A stretch of 64,000 nt of DNA from Candidatus Heimdallarchaeota archaeon (GTDB taxonomy: Archaea > Asgardarchaeota > Heimdallarchaeia > Heimdallarchaeales > Heimdallarchaeaceae). The position numbers and the translations under genes were made by a program. The notes beneath the pieces were generated by a model. The model did no database searches, was not told where the DNA came from, and saw only the letters and a program-made list of their open reading frames with translations. Shown piece after piece: positions 27,686-36,188 of the stretch; the stretch's first letter is position 1; each line of letters begins with the position of its first letter. The stretch covers positions 62,001 through 126,000 of the forward strand of contig JAHLWR010000004.1 of the NCBI GenBank assembly GCA_019057815.1. Direction: 5' to 3'.

Positions 27686-27814
27686 TACATCGGGGAGTCG
27701 AAAATGTAAATAAAGTAAGACAAGGATATTTTGAACAGCAATCCTTTGTCGTTTTACAGGAGGTTGTATTACTGGAGCAAAATCGATTTCTAAAGAGTCA
27801 GAGATTCTTTCGCA

Positions 27815-28471
27815 CTATTTTATGAAATAAACTCTTGTGATAGGATCCAAAAGAGTATAAATTGAATCTGAAAAAAGAGATTCCAAAACATAAGGATGCC
27901 TTGATACAACATAATATCTAACCATAGTTCCCACTTTTAAACCTGAGATAGAGGGAATCCTGATAGCTATAGCAGCTGCAATTGTAAAAATCATACTACT
28001 TACAGAAAGATAAAGAGAGATCATTGAAACTGAATCAGCAGCTGAATCAGACAAGTTAAGGAACTTTGCTACGCTTTCCACTCCCCAGATTGAAAGAGTG
28101 AATATAGCCCATGAAAGAAGCGCGAAAAAAGAGATTATAAAAAGATAAAAATTACTTGCTTTATATTTTCGTTCAAGGTTCCTGAAACCCGCAGCAGAAT
28201 TGATTGGTGTGCCTTCTTTAGTTAATTTGTTAACTTCAGCATCAAAAGAAAGAGTTACTAGAATTGCGTTGAAGGCTAATATGAAACTGTTAAATACAAA
28301 ACCTACAAAAACTAAATTAACCCAATTGAAGAAAGTTTCACCTTCAAAATTAGCTGGATTAAAGGTGGATAAAGCTAATCCTACAACAATTACAACTGGT
28401 AAGATAAAAGTCAAACTAAAACCTATGAATCTTGAGTAGAAATTAATGATTCTTGCAAATGTTCTAGACAT
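27815..28471 (-). CDS. Four-helix membrane protein of unknown function
   Basis: A 218-aa protein with about four membrane helices (FSLTFILPVVIVVGLAL, VFVGFVFNSFILAFNAILV, FYLFIISFFALLSWAIF, LYLSVSSMIFTIAAAIAI) and short loops. It ends in TAG at 27815-27817, after which the same frame stays open into the next gene. No enzyme motif is visible. It may be the membrane half of a longer protein whose cytosolic half is at 26993-27685. Confidence 0.6.
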   Translation of the reverse strand: MSRTFARIINFYSRFIGFSLTFILPVVIVVGLALSTFNPANFEGETFFNWVNLVFVGFVFNSFILAFNAILVTLSFDAEVNKLTKEGTPINSAAGFRNLERKYKASNFYLFIISFFALLSWAIFTLSIWGVESVAKFLNLSDSAADSVSMISLYLSVSSMIFTIAAAIAIRIPSISGLKVGTMVRYYVVSRHPYVLESLFSDSIYTLLDPITRVYFIK

Positions 28472-28635
28472 TGAAAAATGATTAGAGTTAACAAATATAT
28501 ATTTTGCCTAAAATAAATGAATCTACCAAAGAGATGTCAATAAATCTATTTTACTATTTTTCTATCTTTTTCTCATTTTTATAATTTTAAATAGAAAAAA
28601 TTATAACGACACATATTTAATCACAAAAGAGCAAT

Positions 28636-29442
28636 ATGGACGAGTATATGGAGAAAAATCTCAAACGATGGAATGAAACATCTCAAATGCACGCAAAGTC
28701 CAAAGAGTATGATCTTGTAGGTTTCATAAAAGGTAGGAATAGTCTCTCTTCAATAGAGCTTAAAGCCTTGGGTAATGTTTCAGGAAAAACTCTTCTCCAC
28801 TTACAATGCCAATTCGGGATGGACACCTTATCTTGGGCTAGATTAGGTGCACAAGTAACAGGGGTGGATTTTTCAGATGTGGCAATAGATTTAGCAAATT
28901 CTATCAATGAAAAGTTAAAACTTCCAGCTAAATTTATCTGTACAAACATATATGATCTTCCTAAAGTTCTAGATGAACAGTTTGATGTCGTTTTCACTTC
29001 TTATGGTGTTCTTACTTGGTTACCTAACATCAAAAAATGGGCAGAAATTGTTTCCAAGTACCTCAAACCAAGTGGAATGTTCCTTATTGCAGAAATTCAT
29101 CCATTTACAGGAGTATTTGATGATGAACATCCATCAGAGTTAGTTTACAAATATCCTTATTTTCATAAAAAAACTCCAATGCATTTCAAATCTGAGTATA
29201 CTTATACTGACTCAGAGAAATTAGTAGAAAATGTAGATATGTACGAATGGCAACATAGTTTTTCAGATATTTTAGATTCTTTAATAAACGCTGGTCTTAC
29301 AATTCTACAAGTAAAAGAATATCCTTATACTTGCTTCCAACAATTCCCTTTTTCGAAGAAATGCGAAGATGGATTCTGGCGAATAGAGGATAATAAGTAT
29401 GAGATTCCACTAATGTTTTCAATAAAAGCTACTAAAAAGTAA
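28636..29442 (+). CDS. Class I SAM-dependent methyltransferase
   Basis: The 268-aa protein shows the SAM-binding glycine-rich region in a family variant (KTLLHLQCQFGMDTLSWA), motif II acidic residue (AQVTGVDFSDVA) and motif III (FDVVFTSYGVLTWLPN). It resembles the small-molecule methyltransferases related to UbiE/TehB. The substrate is unknown. A TATA-like ATTTTAAATAG lies about 50 bp upstream (near 28583). It lies just before the HgcAB-like operon but has its own upstream region, so it is not clearly part of it. Confidence 0.8.
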   Translation: MDEYMEKNLKRWNETSQMHAKSKEYDLVGFIKGRNSLSSIELKALGNVSGKTLLHLQCQFGMDTLSWARLGAQVTGVDFSDVAIDLANSINEKLKLPAKFICTNIYDLPKVLDEQFDVVFTSYGVLTWLPNIKKWAEIVSKYLKPSGMFLIAEIHPFTGVFDDEHPSELVYKYPYFHKKTPMHFKSEYTYTDSEKLVENVDMYEWQHSFSDILDSLINAGLTILQVKEYPYTCFQQFPFSKKCEDGFWRIEDNKYEIPLMFSIKATKK

Positions 29443-29526
29443 AGTGTTACTTTCATTAATATCTTACTAGATTTAAATGAGATAAAGTTTTAAGTGTAGT
29501 TTTTTGTTTTGTATTGGTCTTATGCG

Positions 29527-30192
29527 ATGTCGTATATCTTAATGAGAATATTTGAATCCTCCCCTAATAGATATGATAAGGGAATAGATATTCTTACATT
29601 AGGTAAAATGAGTAGAGTTTACAATAGAGTTATTGAACATATCAAAAAAGATCATAAAGTCCTTGATATAGGGTGTGGAACTGGAAGATTAGCACTACAA
29701 GCAGCTCTAAAAGGTGCAAAGGTTAAAGGTATAGACATCAATTCCCAGATGTTAGAAATAGCTAGAAAGCGTTGTAAAGAATTAAATTTAGTAGAAAAAG
29801 TCGATTTTGTTGAAATGGGAGTTGCAGAGTTAAATTCAGAATCGGATAATAGTTTTGATGTTGTGATGAGCACGTTATGTTTTTCAGAATTAAGCAATTT
29901 TGAGATCGATTACGCACTAATAGAAATCAGAAGGATTCTAAAACAAGATGGACTTCTACTGATTGCTGATGAAAATAAATCCAATAAAACTATCAAGAAA
30001 ATTATAAATTTCTCTTTAAAATTACCTTTGATTATTATTACTTATTTATTATCACAAACTACAACTAAGGCTGTAAAACAGCTTGAAAAAAGAGTAGAAG
30101 AGAAAGGTTTGAAATTGATATCAATTAAAAAAACATTCTTGGAGAATTTTATTGAAATAATAGCTCAAAAAGAAGGAAGCACTAATGAGTAG
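29527..30192 (+). CDS. SAM-dependent methyltransferase coupled to the HgcAB-like gene
   Basis: A methyltransferase of about 221 aa from ATG 29527 (ATG 29542 and TTG 29509 are alternatives). Motif I is KVLDIGCGTGRLALQA, motif II is KVKGIDIN and motif III is FDVVMSTLCFSEL. A hydrophobic stretch (IINFSLKLPLIIITYLL) near residue 170 suggests it sits at the membrane. Its 3' end overlaps the start of the HgcAB-like gene by 8 bp (30185-30192), so the two are probably co-translated. I infer that it may methylate or maintain the corrinoid partner, or act on the same substrate. A TATA-like AAAGTTTTAAG near 29484 is a tentative promoter. Confidence 0.78.
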   Translation: MSYILMRIFESSPNRYDKGIDILTLGKMSRVYNRVIEHIKKDHKVLDIGCGTGRLALQAALKGAKVKGIDINSQMLEIARKRCKELNLVEKVDFVEMGVAELNSESDNSFDVVMSTLCFSELSNFEIDYALIEIRRILKQDGLLLIADENKSNKTIKKIINFSLKLPLIIITYLLSQTTTKAVKQLEKRVEEKGLKLISIKKTFLENFIEIIAQKEGSTNE

Positions 30193-31396
30193 AAAATATA
30201 TCAGTTGGGTAAATTACGTCATAATTAATGTTCTAGAAACTTTTATTCGATTCTTTCCATTTCCAACAAAAGTTGGAATAAATGAAATAGGGAAACCGAA
30301 TGAAGACTCACCTGTTTTTCTAACCGTGAATTATCATCTAACAGTTTTTAGAGTAAAAAGAGCTTTGAGGGGAGTTGATTGCTACTTACTAGTAGCAAAT
30401 AGTAAAGGCGTAAATGTTTGGTGTGCAGCAGCTGGAGGTCTTTTTACAGATCATGATGTTATTTCTATAATTAAAACTAGTGGGATAGAAGAAAAAGTTA
30501 AGCATAAAAAAGTGATACTTCCACAATTTGCAGCTGTTGGAGTGGAATCAAAAATAATTAGTAAAAAAACTGGTTGGAAAGTAATCTGGGGACCTGTTTA
30601 CGCTACTGATATTCCAAAATTCCTCGAAAAGAATTTCAAAAAAGAATCTTCTATGAAAAAAGTGAATTTCAATATAATACAGAGGGTTGAGATGGCTGTA
30701 GCTTGGGCTTTTCCAATATCTTTAATCATGGCAATTCCGTTTTTCATTTTTTGGTTAAAAGAAACACCTTATTTATTTGCAGAAGTATGGATTATGGCTT
30801 TGATTATATTTATTACATTTCCGATTTATGGTGATTGGTTATCAAACTATAAGAAAGGACGAGTTTCAAGAAACATTAGTAAAAAATTAATCTTAATCTG
30901 CATTTTCTGGGTGATTGGAGTACTACAATTTGTTGTAATTCTCACTCTATTAGAAAATAGGGATTGGATACAGTATGTTAAATGGGCTGCAGTGGTATTA
31001 ATCACAGTATTAGTTCTAGTTCTTGATTTGATGGGAAGCACTCCTATTTTCAAAAGTGATACTCATGAGGATAGGTTGTTGAAAGTTGTACTCGATAAGG
31101 AAAAATGCAAAGGAACCAATATCTGTGTAGATGTTTGTCCAAGAAATTGTTACGAACTTGATAAAGAAAGAAAAGTAATGACAATGCCACATCCTGAACG
31201 CTGTGTTCAATGTGGAGCATGTATTGTTCAATGTCCATATGATGCACTCTACTTCGAAAATACGAAAAAAGAAATAATAACTCCTGATATAGTAAGAAAA
31301 TATAAGCTTAATCTAATGGGAAAGCGTGAATATTGCTGTTTACCCTGTGCAATAAGTGATAATATAATAAATAGTAAGCATGAAAAAGATACATAA
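30185..31396 (+). CDS. hgcAB: Fused HgcA-HgcB-like corrinoid/ferredoxin membrane protein
   Basis: HgcA and HgcB are the corrinoid protein and ferredoxin required for mercury methylation in anaerobes. This 403-aa protein carries both. Residues 30-155 align with the HgcA cobalamin domain (SPVFLTVNYHLTVFRVKRA, ANSKGVNVWCAAAGG, ILPQFAAVGV, WKVIWGPVYATDIP), with the cap-helix motif N77-V-W-C80-A-A. Residues about 168-283 hold four membrane helices. Residues 300-403 are a two-cluster ferredoxin with Cys308, 314, 318 and 322, then C340xxC343GAC346xxxC350, plus the C-terminal vicinal Cys384-Cys385 typical of HgcB. The last cap residue is Gly where HgcA normally has Gly-Lys. Fused relatives are known in some archaea and, as far as I recall, tested ones did not methylate mercury, so the substrate is open. 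Confidence 0.85.
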   Translation: MSRKYISWVNYVIINVLETFIRFFPFPTKVGINEIGKPNEDSPVFLTVNYHLTVFRVKRALRGVDCYLLVANSKGVNVWCAAAGGLFTDHDVISIIKTSGIEEKVKHKKVILPQFAAVGVESKIISKKTGWKVIWGPVYATDIPKFLEKNFKKESSMKKVNFNIIQRVEMAVAWAFPISLIMAIPFFIFWLKETPYLFAEVWIMALIIFITFPIYGDWLSNYKKGRVSRNISKKLILICIFWVIGVLQFVVILTLLENRDWIQYVKWAAVVLITVLVLVLDLMGSTPIFKSDTHEDRLLKVVLDKEKCKGTNICVDVCPRNCYELDKERKVMTMPHPERCVQCGACIVQCPYDALYFENTKKEIITPDIVRKYKLNLMGKREYCCLPCAISDNIINSKHEKDT

Positions 31397-31418
31397 GTGT
31401 TTTAATATTTGTAACCTC

Positions 31419-32306
31419 ATGTCAGATTATATTATTAAAAGTTATCAAGAAGATTTTATAGAAGAACAAGTAGCAGTAGGAACAGAGGTTCTAAAAGATT
31501 GGAGATTTTTCGGTCAAACATCAGCTGAAAGATTGAAAGAAACCTATTCAGCTGAGGACTTTGATCCAGAAACTAGGATTTACTGCTTCAAAGATGAAAA
31601 GATGGTAGGTTTTCTTACTGCTGCAGTAAGAGAAGTTGATGGAAAAAAACTTGGCTTCTTAAGATTTCCATACGTACTTCCAGAACATGAAAAAGTTGCA
31701 GATTTACTTTTTGAGAGAATTGAACAAGTTTTCAAGAAAAAAGGTATTAGCAAACTTCAAGGAGTAGCGGGAGAAATATGGGGAAGCACAATTGAACAAT
31801 CAAAGAAATGGGGTTTTAAAGAAATGGGAAATAGTTTCTCAGTATATACTCTAGATGTAAGTTCTGCTTCAGTCGACGCTAAGAATCAAGAAGATATTGT
31901 TGAATTTGAACATACTAGAGATGTTGAAAAGATGATTGAAATTTTCATGAATGAGTATGGACAATCAAGAGAAGCAGCTGAGTTAAATTTCAAAACTATA
32001 AAAGAATATGAAGGACCATTTATAGCTCACTATGTTGTTCATAAGGATGATACAATTGTTGCTAGAGCTTTTGCTCACGTAGCTGACCCAGAAGATCCAA
32101 CAATTGCGAATCAGGGAAACATGTATATAACTGACGAATCTTATCGCCAACCATTACAAGCTAAACTCATTAACAGCTGCAAAGAAGCTAAAATTAAAAC
32201 CCTACAAACGTATTTCAACCCACAGACCCAACATCTTATTGAGGCATCCGAGAAATTAGGTTTCAAATGCTCTGTAGAAACAAAACTCTTTGAAAAAGAA
32301 ATATAA
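31419..32306 (+). CDS. GNAT-like N-acetyltransferase, tandem-domain
   Basis: A 295-aa protein starting at ATG 31419; an upstream ATG at 31380 overlaps the HgcAB-like gene and adds 13 residues. Both halves look like GNAT folds: residues about 30-150 (RIYCFKDEKMVGFLTAAV, then a LRFPYVLPEH segment) and 165-295 (HYVVHKDDTIVARAFAHVAD, then ASEKLGFKC). Such proteins acetylate amines with acetyl-CoA, but the acceptor is unknown. It lies 22 bp after the HgcAB-like gene on the same strand and could belong to its operon. Assignment by fold pattern only. Confidence 0.6.
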   Translation: MSDYIIKSYQEDFIEEQVAVGTEVLKDWRFFGQTSAERLKETYSAEDFDPETRIYCFKDEKMVGFLTAAVREVDGKKLGFLRFPYVLPEHEKVADLLFERIEQVFKKKGISKLQGVAGEIWGSTIEQSKKWGFKEMGNSFSVYTLDVSSASVDAKNQEDIVEFEHTRDVEKMIEIFMNEYGQSREAAELNFKTIKEYEGPFIAHYVVHKDDTIVARAFAHVADPEDPTIANQGNMYITDESYRQPLQAKLINSCKEAKIKTLQTYFNPQTQHLIEASEKLGFKCSVETKLFEKEI

Positions 32307-32320
32307 GAATCTTTTTCATT

Positions 32321-34201
32321 TTACTCCTTTTTTGCATATGTCATAATAAATTCTTTTAATATTTCACTACTGGAATTCTCTTCTGGATCTGTTATATTCA
32401 CAGTTTTCAGACTAGTTTTCTTTAGTTGGAAAGTGTTAAAAGAGAAAGGAATAAGATCATTGTAATTATATGAAGGAACGGTAATTGAAGAGTTATAGAT
32501 GCTGTTTGTATAAACAGTGTTGTTAGCAACATAAAATGTTTCATTGTTCCATAAAGAATCCCCAGTATTTGGATTTGCTTCAAATCTAGGGAAGTTCGAG
32601 CTGGAGATGTCAATGCCAATCTTGTGATTTTCATTAAACAAGTATGCTGTGCTTTCTAGAGGGATTGAGAGAGTATATACTGTATCATTAGTTAGGAAAT
32701 CCCATTCTGATAAACTATTTCTGTTTCTAGCCCTTAAGACTGTGTCTGTAATAAGCATTGATGTTCCATCTGGGTAAACATCTGTTAGTTTCACAGTAAA
32801 ATCTGTATCAGTGCAATTTGAGCTTATGAAGAGTTGCACTTCTATTTTTCCTAGAACTACTAAAGGATTTTTAAGAACAGGAGAAGTAAAGACTAAGACA
32901 TCGTCTCTAAGTTCAACTTCTTGTTGATCGTAAGCTCCTCGATCAAGGTTTAGATTACCCCCACCGTTAGTTGGTACAGGATTAGAAGGATCATATAAAT
33001 ATGATATAAAACCTTCTGATTCACTAGGAGGAGTAGAGAGTAAACTTTGGTTAGGGTAGAAATAGTAATTGATATTTTCAGTTTCTAATGGCCAATCATT
33101 TGCTTGAAACCAATTATTACCAAGAGAACTTGGGTTATAGTCAATAGAGCTCATCAAATAGAAAGAAACAGTAGGTAACATATCCCAAAGGGTAGAGTTG
33201 CTGTTCAACCATTTATCGAATAAAGCATCTGTAAGACTGAAAATTGTGCTGAAATCTTGATTGGGATAGTCTAGTAAACCAGTTCTTTCTCCAAACATCC
33301 CTCCATGAACCCACGGTCCCATTACTAGTTTAGAATTACCTGCTGCTCCTACACCACCTTGATACTGATACCCTTGAAATGCTTCTATTGGACCATCAAC
33401 GAAAATATCATACCACCCACCAACATGAAGAGCTGGAGAATGTATGTCAGAGAAAATGTCCACAATACTTCCATCATTCCAGATTCCATTAGGCTTCTCA
33501 TTCTGCTTAATTATTTCAAGACTGTCTTCTGAGAAACCTTGCTGATCTAACCATGGTAAAATAAGCTCTCTCCTTAATTGTCCTCCTGTAAAAACTGCAT
33601 CATAACTATTAGGAGTGGCAACTATGGGAAGTTGGCATTTCAGAACTTCTGGTGCGTCGGGAGCTAATAAATATTGAGCGATACCTAAAGCTGAAGGTCC
33701 CCATGTACCAACACGACCGTTACACCATGCTTGTTCAGCAATCCAAAGTAAAATGTCATGCCCATCAGCTTTTTCTGTTAGAAAAGGTAAATCTACATAC
33801 CCTTCTGATTCTCCAAAACCTCTCATGTCTTGAATTATAATAATATGGCCTTTGAAAATAAAGCTAGCAAGAAATGAAAATATGTTTTTATCATATGGAG
33901 TTCGGATAAGTATAACAGAAGCAGGTTCAGAAAGATCCAATGGAACGAGAACATCTGTTGCTAGCTTAATTCCATCCCTCATTGGAACCATAAATGGAAC
34001 CTTAGAGTAGTAGGTGAATGATGTACTATTTGAGGGGAAGTCACCATTAAAAAAGGTATAATCTTCATGTTTGTCTGAGACAAAGACAACTATAAGAGTA
34101 ATAGTTGCACCGATAACTATCAAGCCTATTAATGTTAAAGCTAAGAACTTTTTCACATATAAATTGAAAAATGATGGTTTATATAACTTCTCAAAAGTCA
34201 A
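32321..34201 (-). CDS. Membrane-anchored CocE/NonD-type hydrolase (peptidase S15-like)
   Basis: A 626-aa protein with one N-terminal membrane helix (FLALTLIGLIVIGATITLIVVFV), so its catalytic domain is extracellular. The alpha/beta-hydrolase part has FVPM-type substrate entry (VPFMVPMRDGIKLATDV), the oxyanion segment IIIIQDMRGFGESEG and the nucleophile in GTWGPSALGIAQ. A C-terminal jelly-roll domain typical of X-Pro dipeptidyl-peptidase/cocaine esterase relatives follows (LVVLGKIEVQLFISSN, TDFTVKLTDVYPDG). It probably cleaves dipeptides or esters outside the cell. It is divergent from the small gene at 34372. Confidence 0.82.
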   Translation of the reverse strand: MTFEKLYKPSFFNLYVKKFLALTLIGLIVIGATITLIVVFVSDKHEDYTFFNGDFPSNSTSFTYYSKVPFMVPMRDGIKLATDVLVPLDLSEPASVILIRTPYDKNIFSFLASFIFKGHIIIIQDMRGFGESEGYVDLPFLTEKADGHDILLWIAEQAWCNGRVGTWGPSALGIAQYLLAPDAPEVLKCQLPIVATPNSYDAVFTGGQLRRELILPWLDQQGFSEDSLEIIKQNEKPNGIWNDGSIVDIFSDIHSPALHVGGWYDIFVDGPIEAFQGYQYQGGVGAAGNSKLVMGPWVHGGMFGERTGLLDYPNQDFSTIFSLTDALFDKWLNSNSTLWDMLPTVSFYLMSSIDYNPSSLGNNWFQANDWPLETENINYYFYPNQSLLSTPPSESEGFISYLYDPSNPVPTNGGGNLNLDRGAYDQQEVELRDDVLVFTSPVLKNPLVVLGKIEVQLFISSNCTDTDFTVKLTDVYPDGTSMLITDTVLRARNRNSLSEWDFLTNDTVYTLSIPLESTAYLFNENHKIGIDISSSNFPRFEANPNTGDSLWNNETFYVANNTVYTNSIYNSSITVPSYNYNDLIPFSFNTFQLKKTSLKTVNITDPEENSSSEILKEFIMTYAKKE

Positions 34202-34489
34202 AATTATCCTTCTTCTTCATCTTCGGAACAAGAATTGATTTTTTCAAACCAAGATGGTTTTTAACTGAAAACTATCTAAATAATTGAAAAGGTATATTTG
34301 TCAATCTAAACTGAAATTACAAACATTCGAAAGTCTTTTTATATCAAAATGCTTTGAAATTACAGAGAAGAATGACGACTATTAAGCTTGAAAAATCAGA
34401 AGTTGAAGAACTGATCAATTATAAATTAAGGAATCTACATAAAGAAATTCAGAATATCCTAGACAGATGGAATGAAACTTCTATGAGCT

Positions 34490-34510
34490 AAGTTCTTTGT
34501 ACAAGGACTT
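34490..34510 (-). repeat. Right-end hairpin of TnpB element 1
   Basis: An imperfect palindrome of 21 bp beyond the tnpB stop codon, with AAGT/ACTT and CTT/AAG stems around a GTACA loop. It is a likely terminal hairpin of IS200/IS605 kind. The core TTGTACAA is shared with the right end of the solitary remnant at 46351-46550. Confidence 0.55.
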
Positions 34511-34518
34511 ATTTTGGT

Positions 34519-35760
34519 TTAAACGGAACTATGTTGAGGAACAACAGAGCGACGTGAAGGTCGACTCAGACAACCACTACCACCTATCTTCTCAAGTGAA
34601 GACTCAGGGGCTACTTTTTTGAGGATGTTTAATGCACCATTAATATCAGCATTCAAAACTAATCCACAGTTAGAGCAAACGTATAATCCTCGATATTTGC
34701 GATTGGCTTTTCTTCGCTGACCACATTGAGAACAGGTCTGAGAGGTGTAGGCTTCATCAACTTCCTTATAATCAATTCCATGAAATTCACTCTTCGTTCG
34801 CAATTTATGCTTGAATAAACTGTAAGTAATGTAGTGAAAATTCTGTGTAGTTCTCTTACCCAACCTACAATTCTTTTTAATGTTTTTCATTTCCCCAATG
34901 ACTATGGTGCCAATATTGTTTATTTTACAATGTTTGATTATCTCGTTTACTGCTTGAGACATGAAGTTACGCAAATAATACTTTCTTTTTCTGTCTAATT
35001 GCATCATTTTGGTGCCAGTTTTGATCTCTTTCTTATCATATTTTTTTTGTAATTCTGCTTTCTTCTTATTCCACCAACGATTAAAAGATTTTATTCCACG
35101 TCCTTCGATTATGAAGGCTGTCCCGTCAGTGTCAACTATTGTTGCGAAATTATCTAACCCTAGGTCAATTCCCAGATATTTAGTTTCGTCAATATTGATA
35201 CTTTCTTTCTCCTTATAATAAACAAACACTATTTCGAAATACATCCCATAACTGCGAGGAAGAATTCTAACTTCTTTCACTTTTTCCGCTCTAAGATGAC
35301 TAGGGAAGCTAAATCTCAAGAACCGTTTATTAAGATTTTTTGTTATCCACTTTCCAAGTGAGAGTCTGATTGTTTTCCCTTGCACTTTAAAATAATCAGG
35401 AGTAAAGGAAAGGTGAAAGAATCCTTCTTTTGGTAAGTACCATGGTTCTCTAACCATTTCGGTGTATTTTCCTTGTTTTTTAGCTTTCATTAAGCTAAAA
35501 AAGGATTTGTAAGCTTGTTCGGCTCTTCTAGCGGTTTGTTGTGCTATTTGCGCTGGTAGACGCTGATAATACTCATTTATTTTTATCTTTGGATAGGCTT
35601 TTTTATATGATAGAAATCTTTTCTTCTTCATCCATTCCTCTTTCATTAACCACAGCGTGTGATTATAGACATTCTTTGACCATCGGGAAAGTTTCTTCAG
35701 TATCCAGTACTCTTCTTTCGATAAAGCTCTAAGATGGTTTTGTTGTACCCGATACATCAT
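34519..35760 (-). CDS. tnpB: TnpB RNA-guided nuclease of IS200/IS605 family
   Basis: TnpB is an RNA-guided DNA nuclease and the ancestor of Cas12. The 413-aa protein has a complete RuvC site: Asp199 (YLGIDLGLDN), Glu290 (IVIGEMKN) and Asp372 (NADINGALNIL). The four-cysteine zinc finger is present (CSQCG at 343-346 and CSNCG at 362-365). The N-terminal wedge region is basic and aromatic as expected. It is intact by sequence, unlike TnpB 2 in this window. It lies inside an interrupted host gene without a TnpA. Confidence 0.92.
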   Translation of the reverse strand: MMYRVQQNHLRALSKEEYWILKKLSRWSKNVYNHTLWLMKEEWMKKKRFLSYKKAYPKIKINEYYQRLPAQIAQQTARRAEQAYKSFFSLMKAKKQGKYTEMVREPWYLPKEGFFHLSFTPDYFKVQGKTIRLSLGKWITKNLNKRFLRFSFPSHLRAEKVKEVRILPRSYGMYFEIVFVYYKEKESINIDETKYLGIDLGLDNFATIVDTDGTAFIIEGRGIKSFNRWWNKKKAELQKKYDKKEIKTGTKMMQLDRKRKYYLRNFMSQAVNEIIKHCKINNIGTIVIGEMKNIKKNCRLGKRTTQNFHYITYSLFKHKLRTKSEFHGIDYKEVDEAYTSQTCSQCGQRRKANRKYRGLYVCSNCGLVLNADINGALNILKKVAPESSLEKIGGSGCLSRPSRRSVVPQHSSV

Positions 35761-35996
35761 TATTCTATTCTTATTTTCCTATTTAAACCCCCGTAAGACT
35801 CTTGACTGAAAGTATTCTCTTCTCCCTTTTTTCTTAGAAAGATTTTTCTATCCTTGTACAAAAAAGAGAACCTATAGATAATTTTGTAGAAAAAGCTCGT
35901 AATGGCACCTATGAGGAAGCTGAGAATGATGCAATTGATATTCGACAACTAGTTTTAGAACAGAAAAAACTACAAGAATTGCAAGAAAAATTGTAG

Positions 35997-36188
35997 TTGA
36001 TTAAAATGAATGCAGATGCAAAGATATTCACTGCTCTGAAGTTTATACAGAATACATTTACAAGAAATATAACTAGTTTTAAAAAAGATGAGGATAGACC
36101 AGTAATAAGCAACTATTTCGATATTGGGATTAATCTTAACAATTTCATAACTCAGAGAAAAATTTTAAAAAGAGAACTAATATGTTAA
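35997..36188 (+). CDS. Small hypothetical protein downstream of the interrupted gene
   Basis: A 63-aa frame starts at TTG 35997 (or ATG 36006) directly after the TAG of the interrupted gene and ends 12 bp inside the convergent ABC permease gene. The residues VISNYFDIGINLNNFITQRK look protein-like. It may be the second gene of the interrupted operon or a fragment. I recognise no family. Confidence 0.4.
   Translation: MIKMNADAKIFTALKFIQNTFTRNITSFKKDEDRPVISNYFDIGINLNNFITQRKILKRELIC

Larger units (their letters stand above)
34483..35837 (-). mobile_element. TnpB-only IS200/IS605-type element
   Basis: About 1355 bp, with limits inferred from where the host gene's reading frame stops and resumes. 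It carries tnpB alone; no TnpA transposase is present, so movement would need one elsewhere. The right end holds a hairpin (34490-34510, AAGT..ACTT stem with one mismatch around TTGTACAA). No clear left-end hairpin is seen. The tail of tnpB plus right end is where an omega RNA would be expected. Confidence 0.75.
34372..35996 (+). pseudogene. Small host gene interrupted by a TnpB element
   Basis: The 5' part (34372-34482) encodes 37 residues starting MTTIKLEKSEVEEL and the 3' part (35838-35996) encodes 52 residues ending in LQELQEKL and a TAG. They continue the same reading frame exactly when the intervening 1355 bp are left out. The product would be about 89 aa, helical and rich in Glu and Lys; I do not recognise a family. 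It is a host gene, disrupted by insertion and presumably inactive. Confidence 0.7.

Noticed and set aside
27000-28471. General recoding of TAG as an amino acid in this genome
   Set aside because: Other genes, for example the recombinase and the ABC ATPase, end in TAG as a normal stop, so only a site-specific effect or a mutation is possible.
35760-36112. Minus-strand frames near TnpB element 1
   Set aside because: They are antisense to the 3' part of the interrupted gene and to the small frame at 35997, which has the more protein-like composition.
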